In this document: in pieces, positions 8,381-18,047 of the stretch
How positions within the stretch are numbered: position 1 is the stretch's first letter
Layout: each line of letters begins with the position of its first letter
Assembly (NCBI GenBank): GCA_017656295.1
Contig: JACDOC010000015.1
Span: forward strand, 1-64,000
DNA length: 64,000 nt
Direction: 5' to 3'
DNA from: Bacillus sp. (in: firmicutes)
Lineage (GTDB): Bacteria; Bacillota; Bacilli; Bacillales; JACDOC01
Made by a program: the position numbers and the translations under genes
The notes under the pieces: generated by a model
The model's database searches: none
What the model saw: only the letters and a program-made list of their open reading frames with translations
Told to the model about the DNA's origin: nothing

Positions 8381-9619
8381 ATGCAAAAAAGACGAGTCGT
8401 TGTAACAGGACTTGGAACAGTTTCACCACTTGGGGTGGATGTGAAAACGACATGGGAAAATATTATTAATGGAGTTTCTGGAATTGGTCCGCTTACAAGG
8501 GTCAATGCAGATGATTTTCCGGCAAAAGTAGCAGCAGAAATCACTGATTTTAATCCAGAAAATTTTATGGATAAAAAAGATGCCCGTAAAATGGACCGCT
8601 TTACGCAATATGCGGTAGCTGCATCGATGATGGCCGTGAAAGATGCCAACTTAACAATCGATGATTCCAACGCCCATCGGGTAGGAGTTTGGATCGGTTC
8701 TGGTATTGGGGGAATGGAAACGTTCGAACAACAATTCGAAATGTTCCAAAAGCGAGGTTACCGCCGAGTAAGTCCATTCTTTGTTCCGATGATGATTCCT
8801 GATATGGCATCCGGACAAGTATCCATTATGTTAGGAGCTAAAGGCATTAACTCTTGTACCGTCACTGCATGTGCAACTGGTACAAACTCTATTGGTGATG
8901 CTTTTAAAGCGATTCAACGTGGCGATGCGGACGTTATGATTACCGGTGGAACAGAAGCGCCGATTACGAAAATGTCTGTTGCTGGATTTAGTGCAAACAC
9001 GGCTCTTACTACAAACCCTGATCCAAAAACAGCTAGTCGTCCGTTTGACAAAAATCGTGACGGATTTGTTATGGGAGAAGGAGCTGGCGTGATTGTACTG
9101 GAAGAATTAGAACATGCGTTAAAACGTGGGGCCAACATTTACGCAGAAATCGTCGGCTACGGTGCAACAGGAGACGCTTACCACATTACGGCTCCAGCAC
9201 CAGGTGGTGAAGGTGGCGCGCGCGCGATGAAGCTTGCTCTTGAAGATGGTGGATTACAACCAGAAGATATTGATTACATTAACGCCCACGGTACAAGTAC
9301 ACCATACAATGACAAATATGAAACAATGGCGATTAAAGAAGTGTTTGGCGATCATGCTTATAAATTAGCGGTGAGCTCTACAAAATCCATGACAGGGCAT
9401 TTACTTGGAGCGGCTGGTGGTGTAGAGGCGATCTTTACTATACTAGCCATTAAAGAAAATATTTTACCGCCAACAATTAATTATGAAACACCAGACCCAG
9501 ACTGTGACCTAGACTACGTGCCAAATAAAGCTCGTAAAAAAGAAATCAAAGCGGCAATAAGTAACTCACTTGGATTCGGTGGACATAACGCAACGATTGC
9601 GTTCAAAAAATATGAATAA
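8381..9619 (+). CDS. fabF: 3-oxoacyl-[ACP] synthase II FabF
   Basis: This 412-residue elongating condensing enzyme has Cys164 ([10 protein letters not shown]), one catalytic His in [11 protein letters not shown] and the second in [13 protein letters not shown], plus the glycine-rich C-terminus GFGGHNA. It extends acyl-ACP with malonyl-ACP. AAAGGAGA lies 9 bases before ATG 8381; an in-frame upstream extension into fabH lacks a site. It is co-transcribed with fabH and ends at a strong terminator. Confidence 0.96.
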   Translation: MQKRRVVVTGLGTVSPLGVDVKTTWENIINGVSGIGPLTRVNADDFPAKVAAEITDFNPENFMDKKDARKMDRFTQYAVAASMMAVKDANLTIDDSNAHRVGVWIGSGIGGMETFEQQFEMFQKRGYRRVSPFFVPMMIPDMASGQVSIMLGAKGINSCTVTACATGTNSIGDAFKAIQRGDADVMITGGTEAPITKMSVAGFSANTALTTNPDPKTASRPFDKNRDGFVMGEGAGVIVLEELEHALKRGANIYAEIVGYGATGDAYHITAPAPGGEGGARAMKLALEDGGLQPEDIDYINAHGTSTPYNDKYETMAIKEVFGDHAYKLAVSSTKSMTGHLLGAAGGVEAIFTILAIKENILPPTINYETPDPDCDLDYVPNKARKKEIKAAISNSLGFGGHNATIAFKKYE

Positions 9620-9633
9620 GAGATCGTTTGATG

Positions 9634-9673
9634 AAAGGTGACTCAACAAATAGAAATTGAGTCACCTTTTTTA
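9634..9673 (+). terminator. fabF terminator
   Basis: AAAGGTGACTCAA pairs with TTGAGTCACCTTT, followed by TTTTTT. Confidence 0.9.
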
Positions 9674-9838
9674 TGTAAGTGATAGTATTTCTAGATACCA
9701 TGTAGTATTATGGATCCTTTCCTTCTGTATTGCGACATCCATTTTTGGTTTTTCAAAAGCACATTTACTTCTTTTTGTTTCCCACTTTCTTTCGCTTCCT
9801 CATATGATGAAAAAGGAAAATTAGATGAGGTGACAACC

Positions 9839-10630
9839 GTGGGAGTGATTAACACTAAAAAGTGGCTCGACAAATATTTTGACGATCCAATCAAGATTTG
9901 TTCTGCCTTCGATCAAGAGAGGTCAAAAGAAGTCTATAAATATTTACAGCTCTTCGGAATGTATCAACCTTCCTCATTAAATCGAGGCATATACAAAGAG
10001 TTAGTAGAAGCAAAAGCATGGCAAAAGATTCTTCAACTTTTTAAAAAGTATCAGAAAAAATGGAAAGGGCCCAATCCATCTATTTACATTTTTCCGATCG
10101 ATGGAAGGAACGGTAAACTATTAAAAACGACCGGAGGAAAATCGGGAGTAACTTTCAAAGATAAAATATTTTTATTTTTATCAAAGCCAAAAAAAGAGAA
10201 AGATTGGGAAGCGTTATTTGTCCATGAGTATCACCATTGTACCCGGATGAATCAACTAAATAAAAAAGAAGACGACTATAACCTGCTAGATTCCCTTGTT
10301 TTTGAAGGATTAGCAGAGCATGCCGTTCTTGAATATTGTGGAGAAAAATATTTAGCATCTTGGTGCAACCGCTACAAAGAGAACATATTAAAAATTTATT
10401 GGGATCGTAAAATTAAACATTATTTAGACCTCCCAATGAGTGATTCTGTTCATGATGATATAATGTACGGAAGGAAATTTTATCCTGAAATGTTAGGATA
10501 CGCATTAGGGTTTCAAATCATCTCCCACTTTAAGAAAAAGGGAACTTTTTCGATTACCCAAAGCTTTTCAATGGATTCAACGGAATTTTTAAAAGATGAT
10601 TTTTTTAAAGAACAAAAGCCCAAAAAATAG
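9839..10630 (+). CDS. yjaZ: Predicted zinc metalloprotease YjaZ (DUF2268)
   Basis: This 263-residue soluble protein has the gluzincin-type motif HEYHH (about residue 166) and a downstream EGLAEH that could supply the third zinc ligand. DUF2268/YjaZ proteins are predicted Zn-dependent proteases of unknown substrate. GTG 9839 is chosen as start because GAGGTG lies 6 bases upstream and the resulting length agrees with B. subtilis YjaZ. It sits between fabF and the app operon, as in B. subtilis. Confidence 0.82.
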   Translation: MGVINTKKWLDKYFDDPIKICSAFDQERSKEVYKYLQLFGMYQPSSLNRGIYKELVEAKAWQKILQLFKKYQKKWKGPNPSIYIFPIDGRNGKLLKTTGGKSGVTFKDKIFLFLSKPKKEKDWEALFVHEYHHCTRMNQLNKKEDDYNLLDSLVFEGLAEHAVLEYCGEKYLASWCNRYKENILKIYWDRKIKHYLDLPMSDSVHDDIMYGRKFYPEMLGYALGFQIISHFKKKGTFSITQSFSMDSTEFLKDDFFKEQKPKK

Positions 10631-10639
10631 GGCTTTTTT
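10614..10639 (+). terminator. yjaZ terminator
   Basis: AAAGCCC and GGGCTTT form a stem overlapping the yjaZ stop, followed by a T tract. Confidence 0.8.
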
Positions 10640-10681
10640 AATTTTATTTATTTCAGAATTAAAACAAAATACAAAAAAATC

Positions 10682-10710
10682 TTGAAATTGAAATAATTTT
10701 GTAATACTAT
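10682..10710 (+). promoter_or_regulatory. SigA promoter of the app operon
   Basis: TTGAAA (10682-10687), 17-base spacer, TACTAT (10705-10710). A CodY-like core TTTCAGAA lies just upstream near 10651, but it matches the CodY consensus poorly. Confidence 0.6.
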
Positions 10711-10760
10711 TTTATAAAAAATAACAAATATCCTAAAAATAGTTAATTTGGGGTGGCCAA

Positions 10761-11786
10761 ATGATTGAGAAAAAACGGGTTTACGAACAGCAACCACTAC
10801 TTGAAGTAAAAAATTTAGAAACAGCCTTTGACATTGATGGTGAAGAATATAACGCCGTTGATAACGTCTCGTTTAAAGTCGAACGCCGTAAGATTATCGG
10901 CGTTGTTGGAGAATCGGGATGTGGGAAAAGTGTCATGTCCTTATCCATTATGAAGTTACTCCCGAAAGGAATTGGTCGAGTTAAAAACGGTGAAATTTGG
11001 TTTGAAGGAACCAATTTAGCGAATTTATCTGATCGGGAGATGAATAAAATTCGAGGAAAAGATATTTCAATGATTTTCCAAGAACCAATGACCTCTTTGA
11101 ACCCAGTATTTACAATTGGCTTCCAATTAGAAGAAGTTTTTTTTAACCATTTTAAAATCTCCAAAAAAGAAGCACGTATGAAAAGTATTTCTCTCTTAAA
11201 AAATGTCGGAATTTCTAGACCTGAAAAAATTGTGGACGAGTATCCACACCAATTATCCGGTGGTATGCGGCAACGGGTCATGATTGCCATGGCCATTGCC
11301 TGTCAACCCAAGCTACTTATCGCGGACGAACCAACAACGGCTCTTGACGTAACGGTGCAAGCACAAATTCTTGAGCTGTTAAAAGAAATTCAACAAATGA
11401 ACAATATGTCCATTATTTTAATTACTCACGATTTAGGCGTCGTTGCCGAAATGTGCGACGAAGTACTTGTCATGTATGCCGGAAAAATCGTGGAAAGAAC
11501 GGATGTCGATTCGTTGTTCTATAACCCGAAACATCCGTATACGCAATTGTTGATGGGGGCCATTCCGCGAATGGACGAAGAAGTCGATCGTTTAAGCTCA
11601 ATTAAAGGAATTGTTCCTTCATTGAAAAATATGCCGAAAGTAGGGTGTCGCTTTGCTAATCGTTGTCCGCATGCGATGCCAGAATGTGCGGCCGTCACGC
11701 CATTGTTAAATGAAAACGAAACAGGGCATGAAGTAGCGTGCTTACTGTATGAAACGAGTAAGCCGAAAGAAGGGATGAACGCTTAA
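10761..11786 (+). CDS. appD: Oligopeptide ABC transporter ATPase AppD
   Basis: This 341-residue ATPase has Walker A GESGCGKS (about residue 52), the signature LSGGMRQR and Walker B LLIADEPT. The C-terminal Cys-containing oligopeptide/dipeptide extension ([14 protein letters not shown]) can hold an iron-sulfur cluster in this family. It is first in the appDFABC operon, the B. subtilis order. It powers import together with AppF. Its TAA overlaps the appF ATG. Confidence 0.92.
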   Translation: MIEKKRVYEQQPLLEVKNLETAFDIDGEEYNAVDNVSFKVERRKIIGVVGESGCGKSVMSLSIMKLLPKGIGRVKNGEIWFEGTNLANLSDREMNKIRGKDISMIFQEPMTSLNPVFTIGFQLEEVFFNHFKISKKEARMKSISLLKNVGISRPEKIVDEYPHQLSGGMRQRVMIAMAIACQPKLLIADEPTTALDVTVQAQILELLKEIQQMNNMSIILITHDLGVVAEMCDEVLVMYAGKIVERTDVDSLFYNPKHPYTQLLMGAIPRMDEEVDRLSSIKGIVPSLKNMPKVGCRFANRCPHAMPECAAVTPLLNENETGHEVACLLYETSKPKEGMNA

Positions 11787-12805
11787 TGACAGTGACAAAA
11801 TCAATTCGCTTAAACCTAGAAAACAAACAAGCAACGAATCTATCAGAAATCTTGTTAGAAGTGAAAAATCTAAAAACGTATTATCCGATTAAAGGTGGTT
11901 TTTTTCGCCGTACGATAGGGGTCGTCAAAGCGGTCGACGATGTATCTTTTGAAATCAAACGCGGGGAAACCCTCGGGTTAGTTGGAGAATCTGGTTGTGG
12001 AAAATCAACTACCGGTCGGACGATTTTACGATTGCTTGAACCAACGAACGGACAAATCCTTTTTGATGGGAAGGATATTACATACCTTCGTGGTCGCGAG
12101 TTACGCGAGGCACGCCGCGATTTTCAAATGGTGTTCCAAGACCCATACGCCTCACTTAATCCGATGCAAATGGTGGGGGACATCGTTTCCGAACCAATTC
12201 AAAACTATACAAAGAAATCAAGAAAACAAATAATGGACGAAGTAATGGATTTGCTGGAACGGGTAGGACTGCCAGAAGATGCATATTACAAATATGCGCA
12301 CGAATTTTCTGGAGGACAGCGCCAACGAATCGGCATTGCCCGTGCCTTAGCCTTACGTCCAAAACTCATCGTGGCGGATGAACCTGTTTCGGCACTTGAT
12401 GTGTCCGTTCAGTCACAAGTGTTAAATCTATTAAAAGAGCTGCAACAAGATTTCGATCTTACTTATTTATTTATTGCCCACGACTTAAGTGTGGTTAAAC
12501 ATATGAGCGACCGTATTGGGGTCATGTATTTGGGAAATCTTGTCGAAATTGCTGATAAAAAAAGCATTTATCAAGAACCGTTACATCCGTATACACAAGC
12601 GCTTATTTCAGCAATTCCAGAACCCGATCCACGAAAGAAAAAAGAACGAATCGTGCTTCAAGGAGATGTTCCAAGTCCGGTGAATCCTCCTTCAGGCTGT
12701 CCGTTTCATACGAGATGTCCGGTAGCCAAAGAGGAGTGTTCTATACAAAAGCCTTCTTTAAAGGAGGTGAAACCAGGTCACAAAGTAGCTTGCCTTCTTT
12801 ATTAA
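11786..12805 (+). CDS. appF: Oligopeptide ABC transporter ATPase AppF
   Basis: This 339-residue ATPase has Walker [10 protein letters not shown], signature [10 protein letters not shown], Walker [13 protein letters not shown], and a C-terminal Cys motif [14 protein letters not shown]. An N-terminal leader of about 24 residues precedes the ABC domain. It pairs with AppD as a nucleotide-binding heterodimer under AppBC. One-base stop-start overlap with appD indicates coupling. Confidence 0.92.
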   Translation: MTVTKSIRLNLENKQATNLSEILLEVKNLKTYYPIKGGFFRRTIGVVKAVDDVSFEIKRGETLGLVGESGCGKSTTGRTILRLLEPTNGQILFDGKDITYLRGRELREARRDFQMVFQDPYASLNPMQMVGDIVSEPIQNYTKKSRKQIMDEVMDLLERVGLPEDAYYKYAHEFSGGQRQRIGIARALALRPKLIVADEPVSALDVSVQSQVLNLLKELQQDFDLTYLFIAHDLSVVKHMSDRIGVMYLGNLVEIADKKSIYQEPLHPYTQALISAIPEPDPRKKKERIVLQGDVPSPVNPPSGCPFHTRCPVAKEECSIQKPSLKEVKPGHKVACLLY

Positions 12806-12830
12806 ATGAAAACTAAATGGGGGGAAGAAA

Positions 12831-14558
12831 ATGAAAAGTAAAAAATCGATCTTTTGGCTAACGTCCATTATGCTGGCGTTATCCATGTTTTTAGCTGCAT
12901 GTAGTGGCGGGGAATCGACGAGCAAACCGACAGAAGATAACAATTCATCTGATGAAAATAACACAGCAAATGAAGGTCCAGTAGATGGCGGAACATTAGT
13001 GTACGCGATGGAATCAGAATTTAAAGGGCTGTTAAACTTTAACTTCTATGACAGTCAATCCGATTGGGAGATTATTGCATTCTTTGATGAAGGATTAATT
13101 GATTATGATGAAAACTTAAAACCACAGCCAAATATTGCCTCATGGGAAACAGATGATAATAAAGTGTTTACATTTACTTTTGAAAAAGGGGTTAAATGGC
13201 ATAACGGGGAAGAATTAACGGTTCATGACTGGGTATTCGCCCTTGAAACGATTGCGACACTTGGACCTGAGCACCACCGTTGGTCGAACGTCAATACAAT
13301 TGAAGGCGCGAAAGACTTCCATGAAGGAAAAGCGGACAGCATTTCCGGTATTGAAGTCATCGATGATTACACGGTTAAAATTACGTTTGATAAAGCACGT
13401 GTTAACAACTTAGAAAACTTATGGACATATCCACTTTCTCGTAAAGAGTTTGAAGGAATTGCCCCAGAAGATATGGCCGCTTCTGACCAAGTTCGCCTAA
13501 ATCCTGTTGGGCTTGGACCATTTAAAGTAAACAAAGTCATTCCTGGTGAGTCTGTTGAGCTCGTTCGATTTGATGATTATTGGAAAGGAAAGCCGCATAT
13601 TGAGCGTATCGTTGTAAAAGTCATTGACGGCTCTCTCATTGTCGGTGAATTACAAAACGGCGGAGTAGACTTTACTGCATTCCACCCAACATTGTTACCT
13701 GAAATTGAAAAAATCAATAACGTTCGTGTTGAAAAAGTACCTGGTCTCTCCTACTATTATATTGGTTTTAAGCTGGGAGAATTTGACGGTAAGAAAAACG
13801 TGATGAACAAAGACAAATATGCGAACAAAAAATTGCGTCAAGCGATGCTTTATGCAATCGACCGTGAAGCTTGGGTAGAAGCCTTCTTTAGTGGATTAGG
13901 ATCTCCTGTTAACCGACCAGTACCTTCAGCGCACTGGATCGCAGCGGACCATAGCGAACTGCCAAACAATTATACGTACGATCCAGAAAAAGCGAAACAA
14001 TTGTTAGACGAAGCCGGTTATAAAGACGTGGATGGTGATGGCTTCCGCGAAGATCCGAACGGTAATGAATTTGTTGTGAAATTCTCTCACTACGCAACGG
14101 GTAATCCAACGTATGAAGCACGTGCCAAAGCTCTAACACAATATTGGGAAGATGTCGGCTTAAAGGCTGAATTAACGATGACAGACGTCAACCTTTACTA
14201 TGATCAGTTAGAAAACGACGACCCATCTATGGAAGTATTCTACGGTGGTTGGGGAACTGGTGCTGATCCAGATCCATATCCGTTATGGGGTATTGAGTCT
14301 GTCTGGAACTATCCTCGTTGGGTAAACGAAGAAGCTGAACAACTTCTATTAGATGCCACTGACATTGAAGTAGTCGGTACAGATACAGAAAAACGGAAAC
14401 AGTTATACGTAGAATGGCAAAAAATCTTTAACGAAGAAGTTCCAGCATTACCTATCATGGAGCTTTATGACGTATATGCTGTAAGCAGTAAATTGAAAGG
14501 TATTACGTTTGACGTTTCTGGTTTCAACTCTCCACACGAGTGGTGGCTAGAACAATAA
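12831..14558 (+). CDS. appA: Oligopeptide-binding lipoprotein AppA
   Basis: This 575-residue family-5 solute-binding protein starts with a lipoprotein signal (lipobox LAAC, Cys23) followed by a Ser/Asn/Glu linker. Typical SBP_bac_5 features include KWHNGEELTVHDWVFALE and the late AGYKDVDGDGFREDPNG segment. It captures peptides outside the membrane and delivers them to AppBC. The SD is GGGGGAAG before ATG 12831. It is third in the operon, as in B. subtilis. Confidence 0.92.
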   Translation: MKSKKSIFWLTSIMLALSMFLAACSGGESTSKPTEDNNSSDENNTANEGPVDGGTLVYAMESEFKGLLNFNFYDSQSDWEIIAFFDEGLIDYDENLKPQPNIASWETDDNKVFTFTFEKGVKWHNGEELTVHDWVFALETIATLGPEHHRWSNVNTIEGAKDFHEGKADSISGIEVIDDYTVKITFDKARVNNLENLWTYPLSRKEFEGIAPEDMAASDQVRLNPVGLGPFKVNKVIPGESVELVRFDDYWKGKPHIERIVVKVIDGSLIVGELQNGGVDFTAFHPTLLPEIEKINNVRVEKVPGLSYYYIGFKLGEFDGKKNVMNKDKYANKKLRQAMLYAIDREAWVEAFFSGLGSPVNRPVPSAHWIAADHSELPNNYTYDPEKAKQLLDEAGYKDVDGDGFREDPNGNEFVVKFSHYATGNPTYEARAKALTQYWEDVGLKAELTMTDVNLYYDQLENDDPSMEVFYGGWGTGADPDPYPLWGIESVWNYPRWVNEEAEQLLLDATDIEVVGTDTEKRKQLYVEWQKIFNEEVPALPIMELYDVYAVSSKLKGITFDVSGFNSPHEWWLEQ

Positions 14559-14591
14559 GTCATACCCTTTTACTAGATAAGGAGAATGCAT

Positions 14592-15557
14592 ATGCTGAAA
14601 TACACCATTCGTCGACTACTTGGGATGATTCCGATGCTTTTCCTTATCTCCATTGTAGTGTTTACCCTGGCAAAATTAATGCCAGGGGATTCACTCAGTG
14701 GAGAAATTGATCCGTCCAATACGGATCCGGAGTATATTGAAACGATGCGCGAAAAGCTCGGGTATAATGACCCAATTCACGAACAATATTTCCGTTGGAT
14801 TACGAATTTCTTTCAAGGAGATTTCGGAAAATCGACTAGATATAAAATTCCAGCAAGTGAAATCATTATGGAACGATTGCCGAATACGATTTTGCTCGGA
14901 TTCACCTCATTAGTCATTACGTATATTTTAGCTTTTGCCATGGGAATCTACGCCGGAAGAAAACCGTACACCATTGGTGACCATTTAATCGGTGGAGCGA
15001 ACTATTTGGGACTTGCTCTTCCATCGTTTGTTGCTGGGGTGTTCGCCATTTATTTTTTCTCCTTTAAATTAGGATGGTTTCCTTCTAACGGTTCCGTAGA
15101 TATTAGCTTAGAAGAAGGGACATTGGCATATTGGATTAGTCGCTTTCATCACGTCTTTTTACCAGCACTTGTCTTAGGAGCGCTCAGTACTGCAAGTTAT
15201 ACGCAATTTTTACGAAATGACATTATTGAAAATAGCCGGAAGGATTTCGTACGTACCGCTCGAGCGAAAGGGACTCCAGAATCAAAGATTTATAACCAGC
15301 ATATTTTACGAAATTCTATTATTCCAATTGTAACGTTTTTAGGATTTGATATTGTTACATTAGTGAGTGGGGCAATTATTACAGAAACAATTTTTACTTA
15401 CCCAGGCATTGGACAACTCTTTTTAAATTCGGTGACGAATAAAGATTATCCGGTATTAATGGCTCTCACGTTAATGTTCTCGTTTCTTACATTGATTGGT
15501 AATTTGGTAGCGGATTTACTATACGGAATTGTTGATCCGAGAATTCGGGTAGAGTAG
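14592..15557 (+). CDS. appB: Oligopeptide ABC transporter permease AppB
   Basis: This 321-residue DppB/OppB-type permease has about six transmembrane helices. The EAA-type cytoplasmic loop is at FVRTARAKGTPESKIYNQHILRN (positions 15247-15312). ATG 14592 is preferred: AAGGAGA lies 7 bases upstream, while ATG 14586 touches it. It partners AppC. Confidence 0.92.
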   Translation: MLKYTIRRLLGMIPMLFLISIVVFTLAKLMPGDSLSGEIDPSNTDPEYIETMREKLGYNDPIHEQYFRWITNFFQGDFGKSTRYKIPASEIIMERLPNTILLGFTSLVITYILAFAMGIYAGRKPYTIGDHLIGGANYLGLALPSFVAGVFAIYFFSFKLGWFPSNGSVDISLEEGTLAYWISRFHHVFLPALVLGALSTASYTQFLRNDIIENSRKDFVRTARAKGTPESKIYNQHILRNSIIPIVTFLGFDIVTLVSGAIITETIFTYPGIGQLFLNSVTNKDYPVLMALTLMFSFLTLIGNLVADLLYGIVDPRIRVE

Positions 15558-15568
15558 GAGGAATGGCG

Positions 15569-16477
15569 ATGGAAGTAGTTACTCAAAAATCAACAAGAAC
15601 GAATTTAAAACCAAGGAAGAGTATGTCTCCATGGGCCATTGCTCGTCGCAAATTTGTCCGCAATAAACTGGCGATGGTTAGTTTATGTTTCCTAATGTTT
15701 ATAGCGATCATTTCGTTTTTAGCTCCACATATTACCACACAAGATATTACGAGGGTCAACATTAGTCAAATGTCATTAGAACCTTCCTCTGATCATTGGT
15801 TAGGGACCGATAAAAGTGGAAGGGATGTCTTTACAAGGCTGTTGTATGGGGGACGTATTTCACTCTTTGTAGGTATCTCTTGTACCCTAATCGTAATTTT
15901 CATAGGTACCGTCATTGGGGCTATTGCTGGGTATTTTGGTGGCTTTGTAGATGGTATTCTTATGCGCTTCACTGATTTTATATTAAATTTCCCAGTTTTA
16001 GTTTTTGTAATTGTTTTAAACACGATTTTTTTCGGTAAAGCGAATGGGGTATGGGTATTAATTGTCGTCATTGGAGTTCTCTATTGGGGTGGTATAGCAC
16101 GTGTTGTCCGAAGTAAAGTGTTAGCTGAAAAAGAGAACGAATACGTATTGGCTGCTGTATCTATCGGAAGTTCTCCAGCTAAGGTAATTATCAAACACTT
16201 ATTACCTAACGTGTTATCAACAATTATTGTTCAAGCAACGCTTACATTTGCTACTATGATTATTATTGAGTCTGCGTTAAGCTACTTAGGCTTCGGCGTT
16301 CCTCAAGAAGTTCCAAGCTGGGGGAATATGTTATCCTTTGCGAATGAACCAGACGTTTTACAATCGAAACCTTGGATGTGGATGCCGCCTGCGTTAGCGA
16401 TTATCCTTACGATACTTTCTATTAACTTTATCGGTGAAGGAATTAAAGACGCGCTAAATCCAAAATCTCGAAGATAA
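15569..16477 (+). CDS. appC: Oligopeptide ABC transporter permease AppC
   Basis: This 302-residue DppC/OppC-type permease has an N-terminal OppC_N segment (WAIARRKFVRNKLAM) then a transmembrane helix. The family motif DHWLGTDKSGRDVFTRLLYGGR and the EAA loop NEYVLAAVSIGSSPAKVI follow. ATG 15569 follows AGGAGG by 7 bases; ATG 15563 is too close. It is last in the app operon and is followed by a strong terminator. Confidence 0.92.
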   Translation: MEVVTQKSTRTNLKPRKSMSPWAIARRKFVRNKLAMVSLCFLMFIAIISFLAPHITTQDITRVNISQMSLEPSSDHWLGTDKSGRDVFTRLLYGGRISLFVGISCTLIVIFIGTVIGAIAGYFGGFVDGILMRFTDFILNFPVLVFVIVLNTIFFGKANGVWVLIVVIGVLYWGGIARVVRSKVLAEKENEYVLAAVSIGSSPAKVIIKHLLPNVLSTIIVQATLTFATMIIIESALSYLGFGVPQEVPSWGNMLSFANEPDVLQSKPWMWMPPALAIILTILSINFIGEGIKDALNPKSRR

Positions 16478-16508
16478 ATCTACCATATTTAATTATGGTA
16501 GATTTTTT
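16476..16508 (+). terminator. app operon terminator
   Basis: AAATCTACCATA and TATGGTAGATTT form a perfect stem, then TTTT. Confidence 0.9.
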
Positions 16509-16621
16509 GCATGTTCACACAACTTCTTTCATATACATACAATAAATGGACAAGTTTGCAAAGGTGTAAAAAAATTCATTAACAATGGAGGAAACTACAA
16601 CCATTGAGGGTGGAAAATAAA

Positions 16622-16828
16622 ATGTTTCGTATTTTTTTCGTATTAACTGGGTTTGGGTTGGCGGTTTCGGGTGGTGTCACGACGATTATGTATTTAAATT
16701 TGTTGACAACCGGGTATACGTTTTTTGAATATGTTTCATTTATTTTCACCCGTGTGGAATGTTATTTACTCTTCATCGGGATGATGATGGTTTCTTTCGC
16801 TATTTATGCACCTCGTCGAAAAGAATAG
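16622..16828 (+). CDS. Small membrane protein of unknown function
   Basis: This 68-residue protein has two hydrophobic helices (about residues 4-28 and 43-62) and a basic C-terminus PRRKE. ATG 16622 follows GAGGGTGG by 8 bases. An in-frame TTG at 16604, with TGGAGG 12 bases ahead, is an alternative. I do not recognise the family. It precedes yjbA on the same strand. Confidence 0.6.
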   Translation: MFRIFFVLTGFGLAVSGGVTTIMYLNLLTTGYTFFEYVSFIFTRVECYLLFIGMMMVSFAIYAPRRKE

Positions 16829-16891
16829 GAATAATTTTACTTTATCCTGCCCATACTGATGGACAAACAGTGTTGAAGCGAGGGGTCAAGC

Positions 16892-17644
16892 ATGCTGTAT
16901 TTACATGACGTATGGGTCAATTGGTTTGAAGGTGAAGAAAACGGGTATAATGTTTGTCACTTTCATGAGTGGAGAAAAGATGACGTCATTGATTTATTGG
17001 ACCAAGTTCCCATCATCAAAGTTGAAAGTGTTTTATTTCACTACATAGAAAATGATTTGTCCGAACTTCCGAAGCAATTGTTAAATGATGTGTACCAAAA
17101 AGCCTATTTACGGAAAAATCATGAGCGCGTACAACTTGACTATTGCTTCATTGTATCTGATGGAAAAGGGATATTAGCTGTAGATACGATTGGCTATCAT
17201 ATTCCGATTCGAAAAAGCCGCTTAATTCCAAGACAAGAACAACTTGTTTATGAAATGATTGAACAGCTAGAACCGGTCGTTTATGAATTTGATTCGTACC
17301 AAACGAAGAAAGAGTATCATATGTTGTCACCACACCCACAATTAATGTACGGATTAACAAGGAAGGAACGCCAGTTAAAACAGTTATTATTTATGGCGTT
17401 AGATCAACTCTTTTCTTCCCAAAATACGGCCGAAATTCGCTACTGGTATACCGAGTGGGCACCGGAAAAGTATAGAGAAGTGCAGCAGCTCGATTTTTTT
17501 CAAGTGTGGAATCGTCTCTACGAAGAGACGAAAATCGGTTGGACAGATCAACATATAAACCTTTGTGAAAAACTAATAAAAGGGCAACCGTTTTTTGAAC
17601 GGTTATGGGAAGCTGAAAACGGATCGAAAGTAAATGAACCATAA
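16892..17644 (+). CDS. yjbA: UPF0736 family protein YjbA
   Basis: This 250-residue soluble protein starts [19 protein letters not shown], typical of the UPF0736/YjbA family of Bacillaceae. It has no recognisable catalytic motif, signal peptide or membrane helix. GAGGGG lies 8 bases before ATG 16892. In B. subtilis yjbA also lies between app and trpS. Its function is unknown. Confidence 0.85.
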   Translation: MLYLHDVWVNWFEGEENGYNVCHFHEWRKDDVIDLLDQVPIIKVESVLFHYIENDLSELPKQLLNDVYQKAYLRKNHERVQLDYCFIVSDGKGILAVDTIGYHIPIRKSRLIPRQEQLVYEMIEQLEPVVYEFDSYQTKKEYHMLSPHPQLMYGLTRKERQLKQLLFMALDQLFSSQNTAEIRYWYTEWAPEKYREVQQLDFFQVWNRLYEETKIGWTDQHINLCEKLIKGQPFFERLWEAENGSKVNEP

Positions 17645-17659
17645 GATGTTTAAAGAGTA

Positions 17660-17691
17660 GGAGGTGATTACATCACTCTCCTTTTTTATTT
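17660..17691 (+). terminator. yjbA terminator, disrupted by repeat element copy 2
   Basis: GGAGGTGAT..ATCACTCTCC hairpin with a one-base bulge, then TTTTTTATTT. The repeat element begins directly at the end of this T tract, and TTTTATTT is its target duplication. Confidence 0.75.
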
Positions 17692-17960
17692 GGTTCTACC
17701 CTGAAATAACTGTGGATAACTTTTGCTGTTATTTCATTTATCGATGTGCCAATTTTTATTGGCATGGTTGTCTGTTAAATGATACTGTTGAAATTTATAC
17801 ATTACGCTTGTGGCGGACGCTTTCCGCGGGCAAGGTGCAAGCTACTTCCCTCGCTACGCTCAAGTTTAGGTCTTGCGGCTTCTTGTTCCCGCTGAAGTCG
17901 CCGCCTTTCGCTTCATATGAATAACTTGTTAAAAAGTCAACAATGAAATATAACATAGCC
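17692..17960 (+). mobile_element. MITE-like inverted-repeat element, copy 2 (269 bp)
   Basis: The left end is GGTTCTACCC and the right end ATAACATAGCC. It is flanked by a perfect 8-base direct repeat TTTTATTT at 17684-17691 and 17961-17968. The core carries the GGCGGACGC..GCGGG and CCCGC..CGCCGCC arms seen in copies 1 and 3. It shares with copy 1 a left extension of about 90 bases (AACTGTGGATAACTTTTGC and onward) that copy 3 lacks. Confidence 0.85.
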
Positions 17961-17975
17961 TTTTATTTAGAATCA

Positions 17976-18005
17976 TGGATAAAACAAAGCATTTTGGTCA
18001 TGCTA
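17976..18005 (+). promoter_or_regulatory. Candidate SigG-type promoter of the germination operon
   Basis: TGGATA (17976-17981), 17-base spacer, CATGCTA (17999-18005). This resembles forespore SigG/SigF promoters (TGMATA, CATNNTA), the expected class for germinant receptors. It begins 16 bases beyond the repeat element. Confidence 0.5.
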
Positions 18006-18047
18006 TTTATTAAAGGAAAAAGTTGCTGTATTAGGTAGGGGTTGACC

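Noticed and set aside
10781-11296. Long antisense frame within appD
   Set aside because: It has the composition expected of an antisense shadow of a conserved ABC ATPase and no start signals.
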